A DNA stretch of 64,000 nt from Spirulina subsalsa PCC 9445 (GTDB lineage: Bacteria; Cyanobacteriota; Cyanobacteriia; Cyanobacteriales; Spirulinaceae): positions 2,559,725 through 2,623,724 of the forward strand of contig NZ_JH980292.1 of the NCBI RefSeq assembly GCF_000314005.1. Reading direction: 5' to 3'. This document shows positions 9,401 through 18,043 of this stretch, piece after piece. The notes beneath the pieces are model-generated. The model was given only the letters and a program-made list of their open reading frames with translations, was not told where the DNA came from and searched no databases. Every line of letters starts with the position of its first letter. The first letter of the stretch is position 1. The position numbers were made by a program, and so were the translations under genes.

Positions 9401-12400
9401 ATGGTCACAGCTATGATTCTCAAGCGTCATCCCCGAGTCCAAAAACTGCCGTTACAGGTGGTGTTAGTCGTTCCCTTTGTGTTGCAATTGCTGGCAACGG
9501 TGGGGTTGGTGGGGTATTTGTCCTATAGTAGTGGACAGCGTGCGATCGCCGATTTAGCCGATCAACTCATGCAGCAAGCGGGTCATCGTGTTTTAGAGTA
9601 TTTAGAAACCTATTTAGCCACCCCGCCCCTGATTAATCGTCTCAATGCTGATGCTGTAGTTTTGGGTGAGATAGATCCCCAAAACTCAACCCAACTCCAT
9701 CCTTTTCTCTTCCGACGCTTACAGCAGTTTCCCCAAGTCGCTAGTGTTCTCTTCGGTCGTCCCAATGGTACCCTAGACGGCTTTCATCGGGATATTACCG
9801 CAGGGGGAGCATTACAAAAAGTAGTTGCTGATCTCGAAAACCCTCAAGAAATCCGGGTCTATCCCCTCAATGAGATGGGTCAATCGGTGGGTTTACCCCA
9901 AACTGTAACACCTTTTAGGCTTGATGAGCGACCTTGGTATAAAGCGGCGGTAGAAAGTGATCAGATGGGGTGGAGTGATATCTTCCAACTTGGTCAATAT
10001 CCCTCCTTGGGCATCGGCGCCTATCTTCCCCTGAAGGATTCCGCCACGGGAGAACTGTTGGGGGTGTTTTCCGTTAGTCTCAGTTTGTTGGAGATGAACG
10101 GCTTTTTACAACGTTTACCCCTGAGTCCATCGAGTGTAATTGTGATCACTGATGCTCAAGGGTTGTTAGTGGCTAGTTCTACCTCAGAATCTCCCTTTCA
10201 ATTGGTGAATCCGGGTAAACCTCCCCAACTTAAACGGATTACTCCCCCAGAGAGTCCCCATCCGATTATTGCTCAGTTTTCTGGGACTCTAGATTCCTCT
10301 TGTACTCTAGATCGGACTTGTGTGGTGAAGATGGTGGGCGATCGCCATTTTGTCCTACAACGTCGTTATCAAAACCCCCAACATCCCGATTTAAACTGGA
10401 CGATCAGCATTATTATCCCAGAACGGGATTTTATGGCAGAAATTAGCGAAAATCGTCGTCAAACGGTGGTTTTATGCAGTATTGCTCTATTAATCTCCCT
10501 ATTATTTGCTGTCATTACTACGCGCTGGATTATTCAACCGTTACAAGAATTAGATGAACAAGTCCAAAAATGGAGCCACGGAGAACTCCCCCCCCTTTCC
10601 TCCCCGGAAGGATTTGGGGTGATTCGCACCCTGACCCAATCCTTTGGCAAACTGGGGTTACAATTGGCGGAAACCCTCACGGCACTCCAAACCAGTGAGC
10701 AAAAATTCTCCATCTTGTTGGATAGTGTTCCCTTGGGGGTCAGTGTCTTTGATGGTCAAGGCCAACTGATTTTAATTAATCAAACCGGAGAGCAAATTTT
10801 AGGCCAAGGTAAAGCCGATGTTCCCTTAGATCAACTGTCCCAACAGTATCGGCTCTATCGCGCCGGAACCGATGAATGGTACCCCGCCCAAAAAATCCCC
10901 GTCTACCTCGCCCTGCAAGGGAAAACCGTTCATGTGGAAGATATGGAACTTGAGCGTGATGGGCAACGAGTAGCGTTAGATATTCTCACGGTGCCGGTGC
11001 AAGATCCCAAGACGGGAGAGGTGTTATATGTGATTAATGCGTTCCAAGATATTACCGACCGCAAACAAGCGGATCAATTGCTGCATAACTACAACCAAAC
11101 CTTGAGCCAAGCGGTACAAGAACGCACCCACCAACTCACCACCAGTGAACAACGATATCGCCTGTTAACGGAAAATCTGGCGGATTTGATTTCCTTACAT
11201 GGCCCGGATCGGCGGTTTCATTATCTGTCTCCTATCTTCTACTGTATGACGGGCTATCATCCTGCTGACTATCTCGGAGGAGATCCTAAAGATTTAATTC
11301 ACCCTCAAGATTTACCTGCTGCCACTGAGGCCTGGAAACGGGTGCAAAAGACCAATCGCAGTGTCACCTTTACCGGACGAGTCCAACACCGCAACGGTCA
11401 TTATGTCTGGGTGGAGTCCAAACTGCAACCTCTACGCGATCGCACCACCGGACAACTCGAAGAAATTATCATCATTTCTCGGGATGTGAGCGATCGCATT
11501 CTAGCGGATCAAAAACTGCGAGAAAGTGAAGCCCGCTTTCGCAGTGCCTTTGAAGATGCAGGCATTGGTATGGCTATCACCCGCTTAGATGGTCAGGTGT
11601 TGCGAGCGAATCCCCCCCTCTGTCAAATCCTCGGCTACAGTGAAAGGGAACTCTTACAAATGAACTTTGCTGACTATTCTCACCCCGAGGATTTAGCCCA
11701 AGAGTACCCCCTACTAGAGCAACTTGAACGAGGCAAAATCCAAACCTATCAACTCGAAAAACGCTATTTTTGCCGTCAAGGTCGTGTGATTTGGGTCTTG
11801 GTTTCTGTTTCCTTAGTCCGCAACGATCAACAAGTTCCCCTCTACCATTTAGTCCAAATTCAAAACATTAACGCTCTCAAAACCGCCCAACTGGAACTGA
11901 CCCGGGCAAAAGAGGCCGCCGAAGCCGCTAACCAAGCGAAAAGTACCTTCCTCGCCAGTATGAGCCATGAACTGCGCACCCCCTTAAACGCCATTTTGGG
12001 GTATCCCCAATTGCTCATCAATAGCCCTCATTTATCCCCCCAAGAACGGGAATTTATTCAAATTATTGAGCGCAGTGGGAACTATCTGCTGAGTTTAATT
12101 AATCAAGTTTTAGAACTGTCCAAAATTGAAGCCGGAAGTAGCACCCTCAACCTCCAAGCTTGTGATGTCAAAGCTCTCTTAGACGATATTAAGCAAATGC
12201 TCAAAATTCAGGCGGAGGCTAAAGGTCTGTTATTACAATTTCACCTAGCCCCGAATCTTCCCGCCTGTGTTAAAACCGATGAAGTCAAATTACGTCAAGT
12301 CTTAATTAATCTTTTAGGCAATGCCCTAAAATTTACCCAACAAGGTCAAGTTACCCTCTCGGTGACTGTTACCCATACCACACCCCCCCGCCTCAATTTT

Positions 12401-13303
12401 GCCGTTACGGATACTGGGCTTGGTATTGCTCCCGACACTCAACAGAAGCTCTTTCAAGCCTTTGTTCAAGGTGATCAAACCCCCGGATTCCAAGAAGGCA
12501 CTGGCTTAGGGTTAGCGATTAGTCAAAAATTTGTCAAACTCCTTGGGGGTACAATTACCGTCGAAAGTGAACCGGGAAAAGGGAGTTGTTTCCAGTTTGA
12601 GATTAACGCCGAATCCTTGACTTGTCCAACTCTGCCCCCGGAATCCTTGTCTCCCCTCACCTCTTTAGCCCCCACAGAAACCACCTATCGGATTCTAGTG
12701 GTGGATGATAACCGGGTGAATCGTCAATTATTAGTCGCCATGCTCAAACCCTTGGGATTAGAGGTACAAGAGGCCGAAGATGGTTATGAGGCGATCGCCC
12801 TCTGGCAAAGTTGGCAGCCCCATCTGGTGTTTATGGACTTACAAATGCCTAAACTCGATGGCTATGGTGCGATCGCCCAAATGCAAACCCTCCCCCATTC
12901 CCCCACCGCCAAAATTATCGCCGTCACAGCCAGTGCCTTTGAAGAAGACAAAACTATGGCACTCCAAGCGGGTTTTCACGCCTTCATCCGCAAACCCTTC
13001 CAAAAACAGCAAATCATCAATATGTTGCAACATCAACTCAATCTAGAGTTTCTCCCCCCCACACCCCCCACACCCCCCCCTCCTCCTTTACTCACCCCGA
13101 TCCTCCTCGCCCAAGTCCCCCGAGATTGGGTTTTAGACCTCAAAGAAGCCCTTTACTCGGGTGATATCAACCTCATGAAGCATCTCACCAACACCCTCCA
13201 AGAAGACTATCCCGACACCGCCCAAGCTATCCATCACCTCATCGACGACTTTCAGTTTCAACAACTCCTCGACACCATAGACATCACCCTAGATCCCCCT
13301 TAA
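9401..13303 (+). CDS. Hybrid sensor histidine kinase: Cache-HAMP-PAS-PAS-PAS-HisKA-HATPase-REC
   Basis: 1300 residues. TM1 (about 18-40) and TM2 (about 352-375) bracket a periplasmic double-Cache-like sensor. Then come HAMP, three PAS domains (about 435-555, 580-700 and 705-830), HisKA with SHELRTPLNAIL (phospho-His near 853), and an ATPase domain with TGLGIAP and GTGLGLAIS. The receiver starts ILVVDDNRVNR with phospho-acceptor Asp in LVFMDLQMP. A Pro-rich tract joins the receiver to a helical tail of about 70 residues that lacks a recognisable Hpt histidine motif. It probably signals an external small molecule; the output partner is not encoded next door. It is co-transcribed with the META gene. 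Confidence 0.93.
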   Translation: MVTAMILKRHPRVQKLPLQVVLVVPFVLQLLATVGLVGYLSYSSGQRAIADLADQLMQQAGHRVLEYLETYLATPPLINRLNADAVVLGEIDPQNSTQLHPFLFRRLQQFPQVASVLFGRPNGTLDGFHRDITAGGALQKVVADLENPQEIRVYPLNEMGQSVGLPQTVTPFRLDERPWYKAAVESDQMGWSDIFQLGQYPSLGIGAYLPLKDSATGELLGVFSVSLSLLEMNGFLQRLPLSPSSVIVITDAQGLLVASSTSESPFQLVNPGKPPQLKRITPPESPHPIIAQFSGTLDSSCTLDRTCVVKMVGDRHFVLQRRYQNPQHPDLNWTISIIIPERDFMAEISENRRQTVVLCSIALLISLLFAVITTRWIIQPLQELDEQVQKWSHGELPPLSSPEGFGVIRTLTQSFGKLGLQLAETLTALQTSEQKFSILLDSVPLGVSVFDGQGQLILINQTGEQILGQGKADVPLDQLSQQYRLYRAGTDEWYPAQKIPVYLALQGKTVHVEDMELERDGQRVALDILTVPVQDPKTGEVLYVINAFQDITDRKQADQLLHNYNQTLSQAVQERTHQLTTSEQRYRLLTENLADLISLHGPDRRFHYLSPIFYCMTGYHPADYLGGDPKDLIHPQDLPAATEAWKRVQKTNRSVTFTGRVQHRNGHYVWVESKLQPLRDRTTGQLEEIIIISRDVSDRILADQKLRESEARFRSAFEDAGIGMAITRLDGQVLRANPPLCQILGYSERELLQMNFADYSHPEDLAQEYPLLEQLERGKIQTYQLEKRYFCRQGRVIWVLVSVSLVRNDQQVPLYHLVQIQNINALKTAQLELTRAKEAAEAANQAKSTFLASMSHELRTPLNAILGYPQLLINSPHLSPQEREFIQIIERSGNYLLSLINQVLELSKIEAGSSTLNLQACDVKALLDDIKQMLKIQAEAKGLLLQFHLAPNLPACVKTDEVKLRQVLINLLGNALKFTQQGQVTLSVTVTHTTPPRLNFAVTDTGLGIAPDTQQKLFQAFVQGDQTPGFQEGTGLGLAISQKFVKLLGGTITVESEPGKGSCFQFEINAESLTCPTLPPESLSPLTSLAPTETTYRILVVDDNRVNRQLLVAMLKPLGLEVQEAEDGYEAIALWQSWQPHLVFMDLQMPKLDGYGAIAQMQTLPHSPTAKIIAVTASAFEEDKTMALQAGFHAFIRKPFQKQQIINMLQHQLNLEFLPPTPPTPPPPPLLTPILLAQVPRDWVLDLKEALYSGDINLMKHLTNTLQEDYPDTAQAIHHLIDDFQFQQLLDTIDITLDPP

Positions 13304-13514
13304 GACCCTCCTTTTTGTTCCCCAATTTCCCAAAAGTTCATAAAAATTCATAAATTGCTCAATGAAACAAAATAACATTACGTTCTTTAAAACTCTAGAA
13401 AAAAACTAATACTTAAGATAAAATATAGAAAGACTAAAATAATGATGAATCCACAGATCACTTGAAAACTTTGGATTTAACTCATTCCTACTCATGGATA
13501 GGAGTATCGGGAAC

Positions 13515-14519
13515 ATGGATGCTAATGAATTGCTGCATCGTTACATCAAAGGGGAACGCGATTTTCGCGGCACGGAATTAATTGCTGCTAACTTAATCGG
13601 AGCGAACTTAACTCACTCGAATTTTTCTAACTCTTTACTTAAAGAAGCTTCTCTTGCTCGCGCCCATTTAGAACGTTGTTTTTTGTTAGAAGCTAATCTC
13701 AACGGAGCATTTTTATTCGGCGCAAATTTGAGTTTTGCCAAACTCAAAGCCGGACAACTCATCGAAGCAGACTTAACCAAAGCAGACCTACGCGGGGCTA
13801 ACCTTGCCAACACCGATTTACAAGGCGCAAAACTCAGTGGCGCTATTCTCAGTTGGGTGACACTCTATCGCGCTAATATGCCCGGTGTTAACCTCTGTGG
13901 ATCTAACTTAAATGGCATTAATTTAAGGGCGGCTAACCTCGCCGGGGCAAACTTAAACTGGACAAACTTAAGCGGAGCAAGATTAAGCGGAGCGAACCTG
14001 AAAGGAGCGCAATTAAACGGCGTAAAATTAAAAGGCGCTTGGATGAATGGGTTAACGTTAGATAACGCTAACTTTAGCGGATTAGATTTAAGTGAAGTTA
14101 AACTCAGTGGTTGTCAATTAACCGATGCCAACTTAAGCGGAAGTGATATCAGTGAAGCTCAATTACGGTACATTAAACTCGAACGAGCTAACCTCAAACA
14201 AGCCGACTTAAGCGCCAGTAATTTACGAGGCGGTCAACTCTTTGAAGCTAACTTGATGCGCGCTCAATTAGAAGAAGCTGACTTACGCAATGCGGATTTA
14301 AGAGAGACTAACTTAAATTTGGCCAATCTCGTTGGCGCTGATTTAAGCGGAGCTAACCTCCAAGGCGCTTATCTCTGGGGTGCCATGTTAGATGGAGCTA
14401 TCCTACGGGGTGCGGACTTGCGCGGGGCAAGTTTACGAGATGCTAACCTACTCGGAGCAGACTTATCTGAGGCCCTATTAACCGGAGCCATGATGCCTGA
14501 TGGCAGTGTTCACGCCTAG
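13515..14519 (+). CDS. Pentapeptide-repeat protein
   Basis: About 334 residues made almost entirely of A(N/D)LxG-type pentapeptides in long uninterrupted runs, predicting a right-handed quadrilateral beta-helix. The N-terminus MDANELLHRYIKGERDF is the usual cap of cyanobacterial members. The start is set at ATG 13515 rather than 13494 because AGGAG at 13499-13503 then sits 11 bases upstream. Function is unknown; pentapeptide proteins of this sort are often cytosolic or lumenal in cyanobacteria, and no signal peptide is seen. A terminator follows 15 bases after the stop. Confidence 0.92.
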   Translation: MDANELLHRYIKGERDFRGTELIAANLIGANLTHSNFSNSLLKEASLARAHLERCFLLEANLNGAFLFGANLSFAKLKAGQLIEADLTKADLRGANLANTDLQGAKLSGAILSWVTLYRANMPGVNLCGSNLNGINLRAANLAGANLNWTNLSGARLSGANLKGAQLNGVKLKGAWMNGLTLDNANFSGLDLSEVKLSGCQLTDANLSGSDISEAQLRYIKLERANLKQADLSASNLRGGQLFEANLMRAQLEEADLRNADLRETNLNLANLVGADLSGANLQGAYLWGAMLDGAILRGADLRGASLRDANLLGADLSEALLTGAMMPDGSVHA

Positions 14520-14534
14520 ATCACTAGGTTCTCG

Positions 14535-14561
14535 AAGGGGGAATTCGTGAATTCCCCTTTT
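14535..14561 (+). terminator. Terminator with EcoRI-like palindromic core
   Basis: AAGGGGGAATTC, GTG, AATTCCCCTTTT: strong stem followed by T residues, directly after the pentapeptide gene. The AATTC-TG-AATTCC core recurs after two other genes (30469 and 33709). Confidence 0.8.
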
Positions 14562-14575
14562 GAATGTTTCCGCCC

Positions 14576-14625
14576 CATTTTGTTTTCCCTCACGATGGGA
14601 AAACAAAATCAGGGAAAACAAAATG
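14576..14625. repeat. Inverted repeat with one left arm and two alternative right arms
   Basis: CATTTTGTTTTCCC (14576-14589) can pair either with GGGAAAACAAAAT at 14597-14609 or with GGGAAAACAAAATG at 14612-14625. Both folds are strong. It lies between the convergent pentapeptide gene and the small gene at 14662-14823. Confidence 0.75.
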
Positions 14626-14661
14626 AATGTTAATTTTTATGAAATTACTTGACTTTTTACA

Positions 14662-14823
14662 TCAAGCTTCCTTTTTTTGAGACTCGTTTTTTTTCTGCAC
14701 CACATTCAACATTTGAGAACGCACAGCTTGCGCCCATAATTCAAAATCAAAGGATGTACTATTGGTATTATAAGGGTTGAAAGAATTGGCTACAGGTGCT
14801 TGTTGTAATTGTTCGGATTTCAT
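14662..14823 (-). CDS. Small protein, 53 residues
   Basis: An open frame from ATG (14821-14823) to TGA (14662-14664). The product starts MKSEQLQQAPVANSFNPYN, continues with FDFELWAQAVRSQML and ends in a Lys-rich tail. It reads like a genuine soluble protein: a disordered Asn/Ser-rich N-terminus, an amphipathic Trp-containing helix and a basic tail. No transmembrane part and no strong ribosome binding site is visible. It is flanked 3' by an inverted repeat that could serve as its terminator. I do not recognise a family. Confidence 0.6.
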   Translation of the reverse strand: MKSEQLQQAPVANSFNPYNTNSTSFDFELWAQAVRSQMLNVVQKKNESQKKEA

Positions 14824-15335
14824 GATGCTAATGAATAGGTAAGTTTTTTATGGTGTTCTCAAGGGAAATAGTCAAAGGTTCAGGCAAGATTGGGGATCTC
14901 AGGTCGCTACCTTACGGGGTGTCCCATTCTATATGATCTCAGATTACGGGGGCAACCCTATGATTAGGTTAACGGAAAGTAATAAAAACATGAAATTCTT
15001 TAACGGTTAAAGGGAATAATTCAGAGGAGAGCTAAGAACATTACTCAATCCTCAAGTTTGGAGGAGACTTGATGCTTCCCTAAGATTAATTTTTCCCACA
15101 ATTAGAGGCTCATCGATCAGTGAAATGAGGGGTTTCTCGAAGATCGTATTTCGGGGTGCAGGGAGTCAACTTCCCCACCCACAAGGGGATGGGGTTTTCC
15201 CGGCTATCTTTATAAAGAATGGACAAAATACGGTTGTGTCTAACACTCACTACCCCATCAATAGTGCTGTGCAATTTGTTAAGCCCCAATGGGACATCTC
15301 ACAATTAACCTCATGTTTTGCCCCGTGTTTTGAAC
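14824..15335. other. Intergenic region, no gene recognised
   Basis: About 500 bases between the small gene and tRNA-Ser. The only structure I see is the hairpin CCCCACCC-ACAA-GGGGATGGGG at 15173-15194, bordered by GTCAAC on the left and TTTTCCC on the right. It resembles the right-end-like hairpins at 6893, 8543 and 17607. A short open frame starting at 15125 runs into the tRNA and is not credible. Confidence 0.5.
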
Positions 15336-15423
15336 GGAGAGGGAGGGATTCGAACCCTCGGTACAGTATAAACTGTACAACGGATTAGCAATCCGCCGCT
15401 TTCGACCACTCAGCCACCTCTCC
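15336..15423 (-). tRNA. tRNA-Ser (GCU)
   Basis: 88 nt. On the minus strand the acceptor arms are GGAGAGG and CCTCTCC, the D arm contains GCTGAGTGGTCGAAAG, and the anticodon arm is GGATTGCTAATCC with anticodon GCT. The long variable arm (TGTACAG...CTGTAC stem) is typical of serine tRNAs, and the T loop is GGTTCGAATCC. CCA is not encoded. Confidence 0.97.
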
Positions 15424-15555
15424 AAGAATACCCATTGCGGGTGCTATTTTTCAGTCACATCCAATCATTCTTACACAACCTCCCACAAAAGGCAAGGGGA
15501 TAGGGGAGAAATTTTGGCTTTTCTTTTCCTTGTTTTCTGAGGGAGTGGGGGGTCA

Positions 15556-16638
15556 ATGTGCAAAAATAGTCCGATGGTCACATTATGGAAACCCCCTATG
15601 GTTGAAACTGCGCCCTCTTCTGCTGAGATTGCGGCCGCCTTGCAAACGCCGACGGACTTTAACTTTCAACTCCCGGATCCTGAGGATGAGGAGATTTTAG
15701 AGTATGAGTTTGAACAACAGTTAGATGAAGTCTGGAAAGTGTGCGAGCGCTTTGACTTACAGACTGATATCTGGCGGGGGCGAGTGTTGCGGGCGGTGCG
15801 CGATCGCGAAAAAAAAGGCGGTGAAGGACGAGGCCAGGGTTTTCTCAATTGGCTAAAAAATCGGGAAATCACCAAAAGTCAAGCCTACGCCTTAATTCAG
15901 TTAGCCAACAGTGCCGACACCCTCTTAGCGGAAGGGCAACTAGATCCCCTCAGCATTAATAATTTTAGTAAGCGTGCCTTTGTCGAAACCGCCAAATCTG
16001 CCCCAGAAGTCCAGCGTTTAGTCAGTGAAGCGGCACAACAAGGGGATCGGATTACCCGTCGGGAAGTCAAACAATTGTCCGATGAATGGACGGCCATGAG
16101 TTCTGATTTATTGCCCGATGAAGTGAAAGAAAAATCCGCCGAAGGGGGCCTTCCTCCCCGTCATCTCGCCCCCCTCGTGCGGGAAATGGAAAAACTGCCG
16201 GATTTACACCTCAAAGGCATTCAACGGGAAATCGCTGCCAATCCCGATATTGACACCGTAAAAACCTTGACCAGCGAAGCCCGCAATTTGTCCAAATATT
16301 TAGACGCGGCCGCTCAAGTCCAAACCATCCGCGACGCCTCTTTAGACCTTGAAATGGCCTTAGAAGAAGCCTTACGTTTAGACTGTTTAAATACGGCCGC
16401 CGATTTAGTGAAACAGGCCTCAACTTTAGAACAAACCGTTGCCAAGCTTTACACGACTTGGAAACGCTTAGGCAATTTAGCGGATCGGCTTTATGTGGAT
16501 ACCGGGGCAAGTAATCCCCATCTACGCTCTCTTTTATCCTGTTTAGACTCCCTGACCAATGAAGTCATTGAGGTTAAATTAGACGATGCCGGAGAGAATT
16601 TAGTCCGTTTACGAGTCATTACAGAAGGGAATCATTGA
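15556..16638 (+). CDS. Conserved cyanobacterial protein of unknown function
   Basis: Up to 360 residues, mostly helical and charged, with no signal peptide or membrane segment. An acidic Pro-containing segment (about 33-50) precedes a block with FLNWLKNREITKSQAYALIQLA and NFSKRAFVETAKSAPEVQ, which looks like a small DNA- or protein-binding helical domain. Long heptad-like helices follow (about 235-330). The start is uncertain: ATG codons at 15556, 15574 and 15598 are all in frame, and the last begins just before the more regular sequence. I cannot name the family. Confidence 0.75.
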   Translation: MCKNSPMVTLWKPPMVETAPSSAEIAAALQTPTDFNFQLPDPEDEEILEYEFEQQLDEVWKVCERFDLQTDIWRGRVLRAVRDREKKGGEGRGQGFLNWLKNREITKSQAYALIQLANSADTLLAEGQLDPLSINNFSKRAFVETAKSAPEVQRLVSEAAQQGDRITRREVKQLSDEWTAMSSDLLPDEVKEKSAEGGLPPRHLAPLVREMEKLPDLHLKGIQREIAANPDIDTVKTLTSEARNLSKYLDAAAQVQTIRDASLDLEMALEEALRLDCLNTAADLVKQASTLEQTVAKLYTTWKRLGNLADRLYVDTGASNPHLRSLLSCLDSLTNEVIEVKLDDAGENLVRLRVITEGNH

Positions 16639-16695
16639 GTTAAGTGGAGGGGGTTGCATTTACGGGAAAATAGCGGGAGCATGAAAGCCTCCATC

Positions 16696-16894
16696 TTTTA
16701 AGTGGGGGATGAAAACGCCGCTATCAACATTCTTAAGAAGGGGTTAAGTACCGTAGGGCATACGGGAACTTTTGGGATAGACCCAATAAACGCTTGGGGA
16801 GAGAATACCTCTACTTTTTCAGAAGTGATTTTGTCTAAGCAAGTAATCTCAATGAACCAAGAATCCCCGTCTATGCAAGAGCGGGGAGTGTCAA
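16696..16894 (+). pseudogene. tnpB (IS200/IS605-family RNA-guided nuclease) C-terminal remnant
   Basis: The frame reads GDENAAINILKKGLSTVGHT and continues through AWGEN to NQESPSMQERGVSI. This matches the extreme C-terminus of TnpB: D-x-N-A-A carrying the last RuvC catalytic Asp, then the (A/V)GHTG segment and the NQESP tail. Only about 65 residues remain. Upstream, the same frame is closed by TAA at 16699-16701 and no zinc-ribbon CxxC is found, so the nuclease is dead. It overlaps the right-end hairpin at 16861-16894. Confidence 0.85.
16861..16894 (+). other. IS200/IS605 right end / omega-RNA 3' hairpin
   Basis: GAATCCCCGTCT, ATGCA, AGAGCGGGGAGTGTCAA: stem CCCCG/CGGGG followed by GTGTCAA. 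In complete elements of this family the right end doubles as the 3' scaffold of the omega RNA, and the bases immediately beyond it are the guide. Here those bases are the 3' end of the DUF2059 gene (16895 onward). The last element bases, TCA, create that gene's stop codon on the minus strand. Confidence 0.6.
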
Positions 16895-17544
16895 TCTTCC
16901 TCGACTTGTTCAAATTCCTCTAATCCTTCCATCATGCCCCCCAACTCCTCCATCATTACACCCTGTAAAACCTCAAACACATCCGGTAAAATGAGTTCAT
17001 TGAATAGCCTCATAGAATCCTGAGTCATTTGGGGCATGACTTGCACCGTTTTTTGTCCCGTGGGGGTTTGATAAAAGGCGATTAGATCCCTCAATTCGCC
17101 TTCGGTATAATACTTATTGTATAAGTAGGTTTCGACTTTAGCTAATGCCCCTTCTACATCTACTTTTTCGCGAATTTCTTCTACAATTCGCTCGGTAATA
17201 CGGCTCATCATGGCTTGAATTTCTGCTCGGTCTTCTTCCGAGATCAATTCATTATCTGGATTAGCCCCCATCAACTGCCCAAAAGCCTGTTCTGTTTGAC
17301 CCACTAAAGAATCTAAAGTGGATTGAAATAGACGAGAAGTTTGGGTCATTTGCCGTAATTGTTGAATCAGAGCCAGTTTTTCCGGGCTGATTGATTCTTG
17401 AACAGTTTCTAGGGTTTCCATCGTCGGTAAACCGGACTCTGGGGGGGGAGAGACGGTTTCCGCAACAGTGACAACGGGATTGGCAAAGAGTAAGATTCCG
17501 GCTAAACCTGTACCTAAACCTAAACGCCATTGAAATTTACCCAT
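16891..17544 (-). CDS. Secreted DUF2059-domain protein
   Basis: 217 residues with a signal peptide (about 1-29, ending VTVAET). The DUF2059 core lies around 145-195 with YNKYYTEGELRDLIAFYQTP followed by GQKTVQVMPQM, very typical of the family. The C-terminus is Met- and Glu-rich. The role of DUF2059 is unknown. The stop codon TGA (16891-16893) lies inside the right end of the adjoining tnpB remnant, so the original C-terminus has probably been cut or altered by the insertion. ATG at 17542-17544. Confidence 0.88.
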   Translation of the reverse strand: MGKFQWRLGLGTGLAGILLFANPVVTVAETVSPPPESGLPTMETLETVQESISPEKLALIQQLRQMTQTSRLFQSTLDSLVGQTEQAFGQLMGANPDNELISEEDRAEIQAMMSRITERIVEEIREKVDVEGALAKVETYLYNKYYTEGELRDLIAFYQTPTGQKTVQVMPQMTQDSMRLFNELILPDVFEVLQGVMMEELGGMMEGLEEFEQVEED

Positions 17545-17606
17545 AATTCTCCGAGTTGTTTATTTTTCCCCTTTATTCTAGGCGATCTAACTTTATTTGA
17601 TTTCTG

Positions 17607-17849
17607 GTGAACTACCCCACCCTGCCGAGGCGCGAGGATGGAGCTTCCTGATTCAATGGGAAGTGCTTTCTATACCGAAATATAGCGAGTCTTATCTTCC
17701 CTCCCCAAGCAGAAGTCCTAGTTCCTAAGACCCAAATTTTCTCTTGCAACACAGCCCTTTTTAGCTTGGTTTTCGCTTTGGGAGTTAGTGGTCAAGTCCA
17801 TCCGGTCCCTGCAAGCGAGGAAGGGGAATTCCGCAACATTTTTGTTAAA
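17607..17849 (-). repeat. 243-bp interspersed repeat, copy 2
   Basis: Begins GTGAACTACCCCACCCTGCC and ends ACATTTTTGTTAAA, matching copy 1 at 8543-8839 nearly base for base but lacking its 54-base internal block; the junction here is GGTCAAG|TCCATCC. Orientation is the same as copy 1. It lies between the DUF2059 gene and the malic enzyme gene. No coding potential is convincing. Confidence 0.85.
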
Positions 17850-18043
17850 TTTCAGGGGACGGGGGAAATTCTTGTGTAGGATGCTAGGGTGGGGGTTGTT
17901 TGTTTTGGGGTGCAACAACAGCAAGCTGTTCTCAAGCTGGATGGTGAAGGGTTAAGTTTTGTCTAGCGGTTGTGGTAACTCCGAGAACCAATCACCAGAC
18001 TATGAAGACTAAGCTATGAATACCAAGCATCGAGAGAGAAACA

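Noticed and set aside
15125-15388. 87-codon frame running into tRNA-Ser
   Set aside because: The C-terminal part is translated from the tRNA itself and the rest is unlike protein.
17718-17924. 68-codon frame overlapping the second repeat copy
   Set aside because: Copy 1 of the repeat does not preserve it, and no family resemblance was found.
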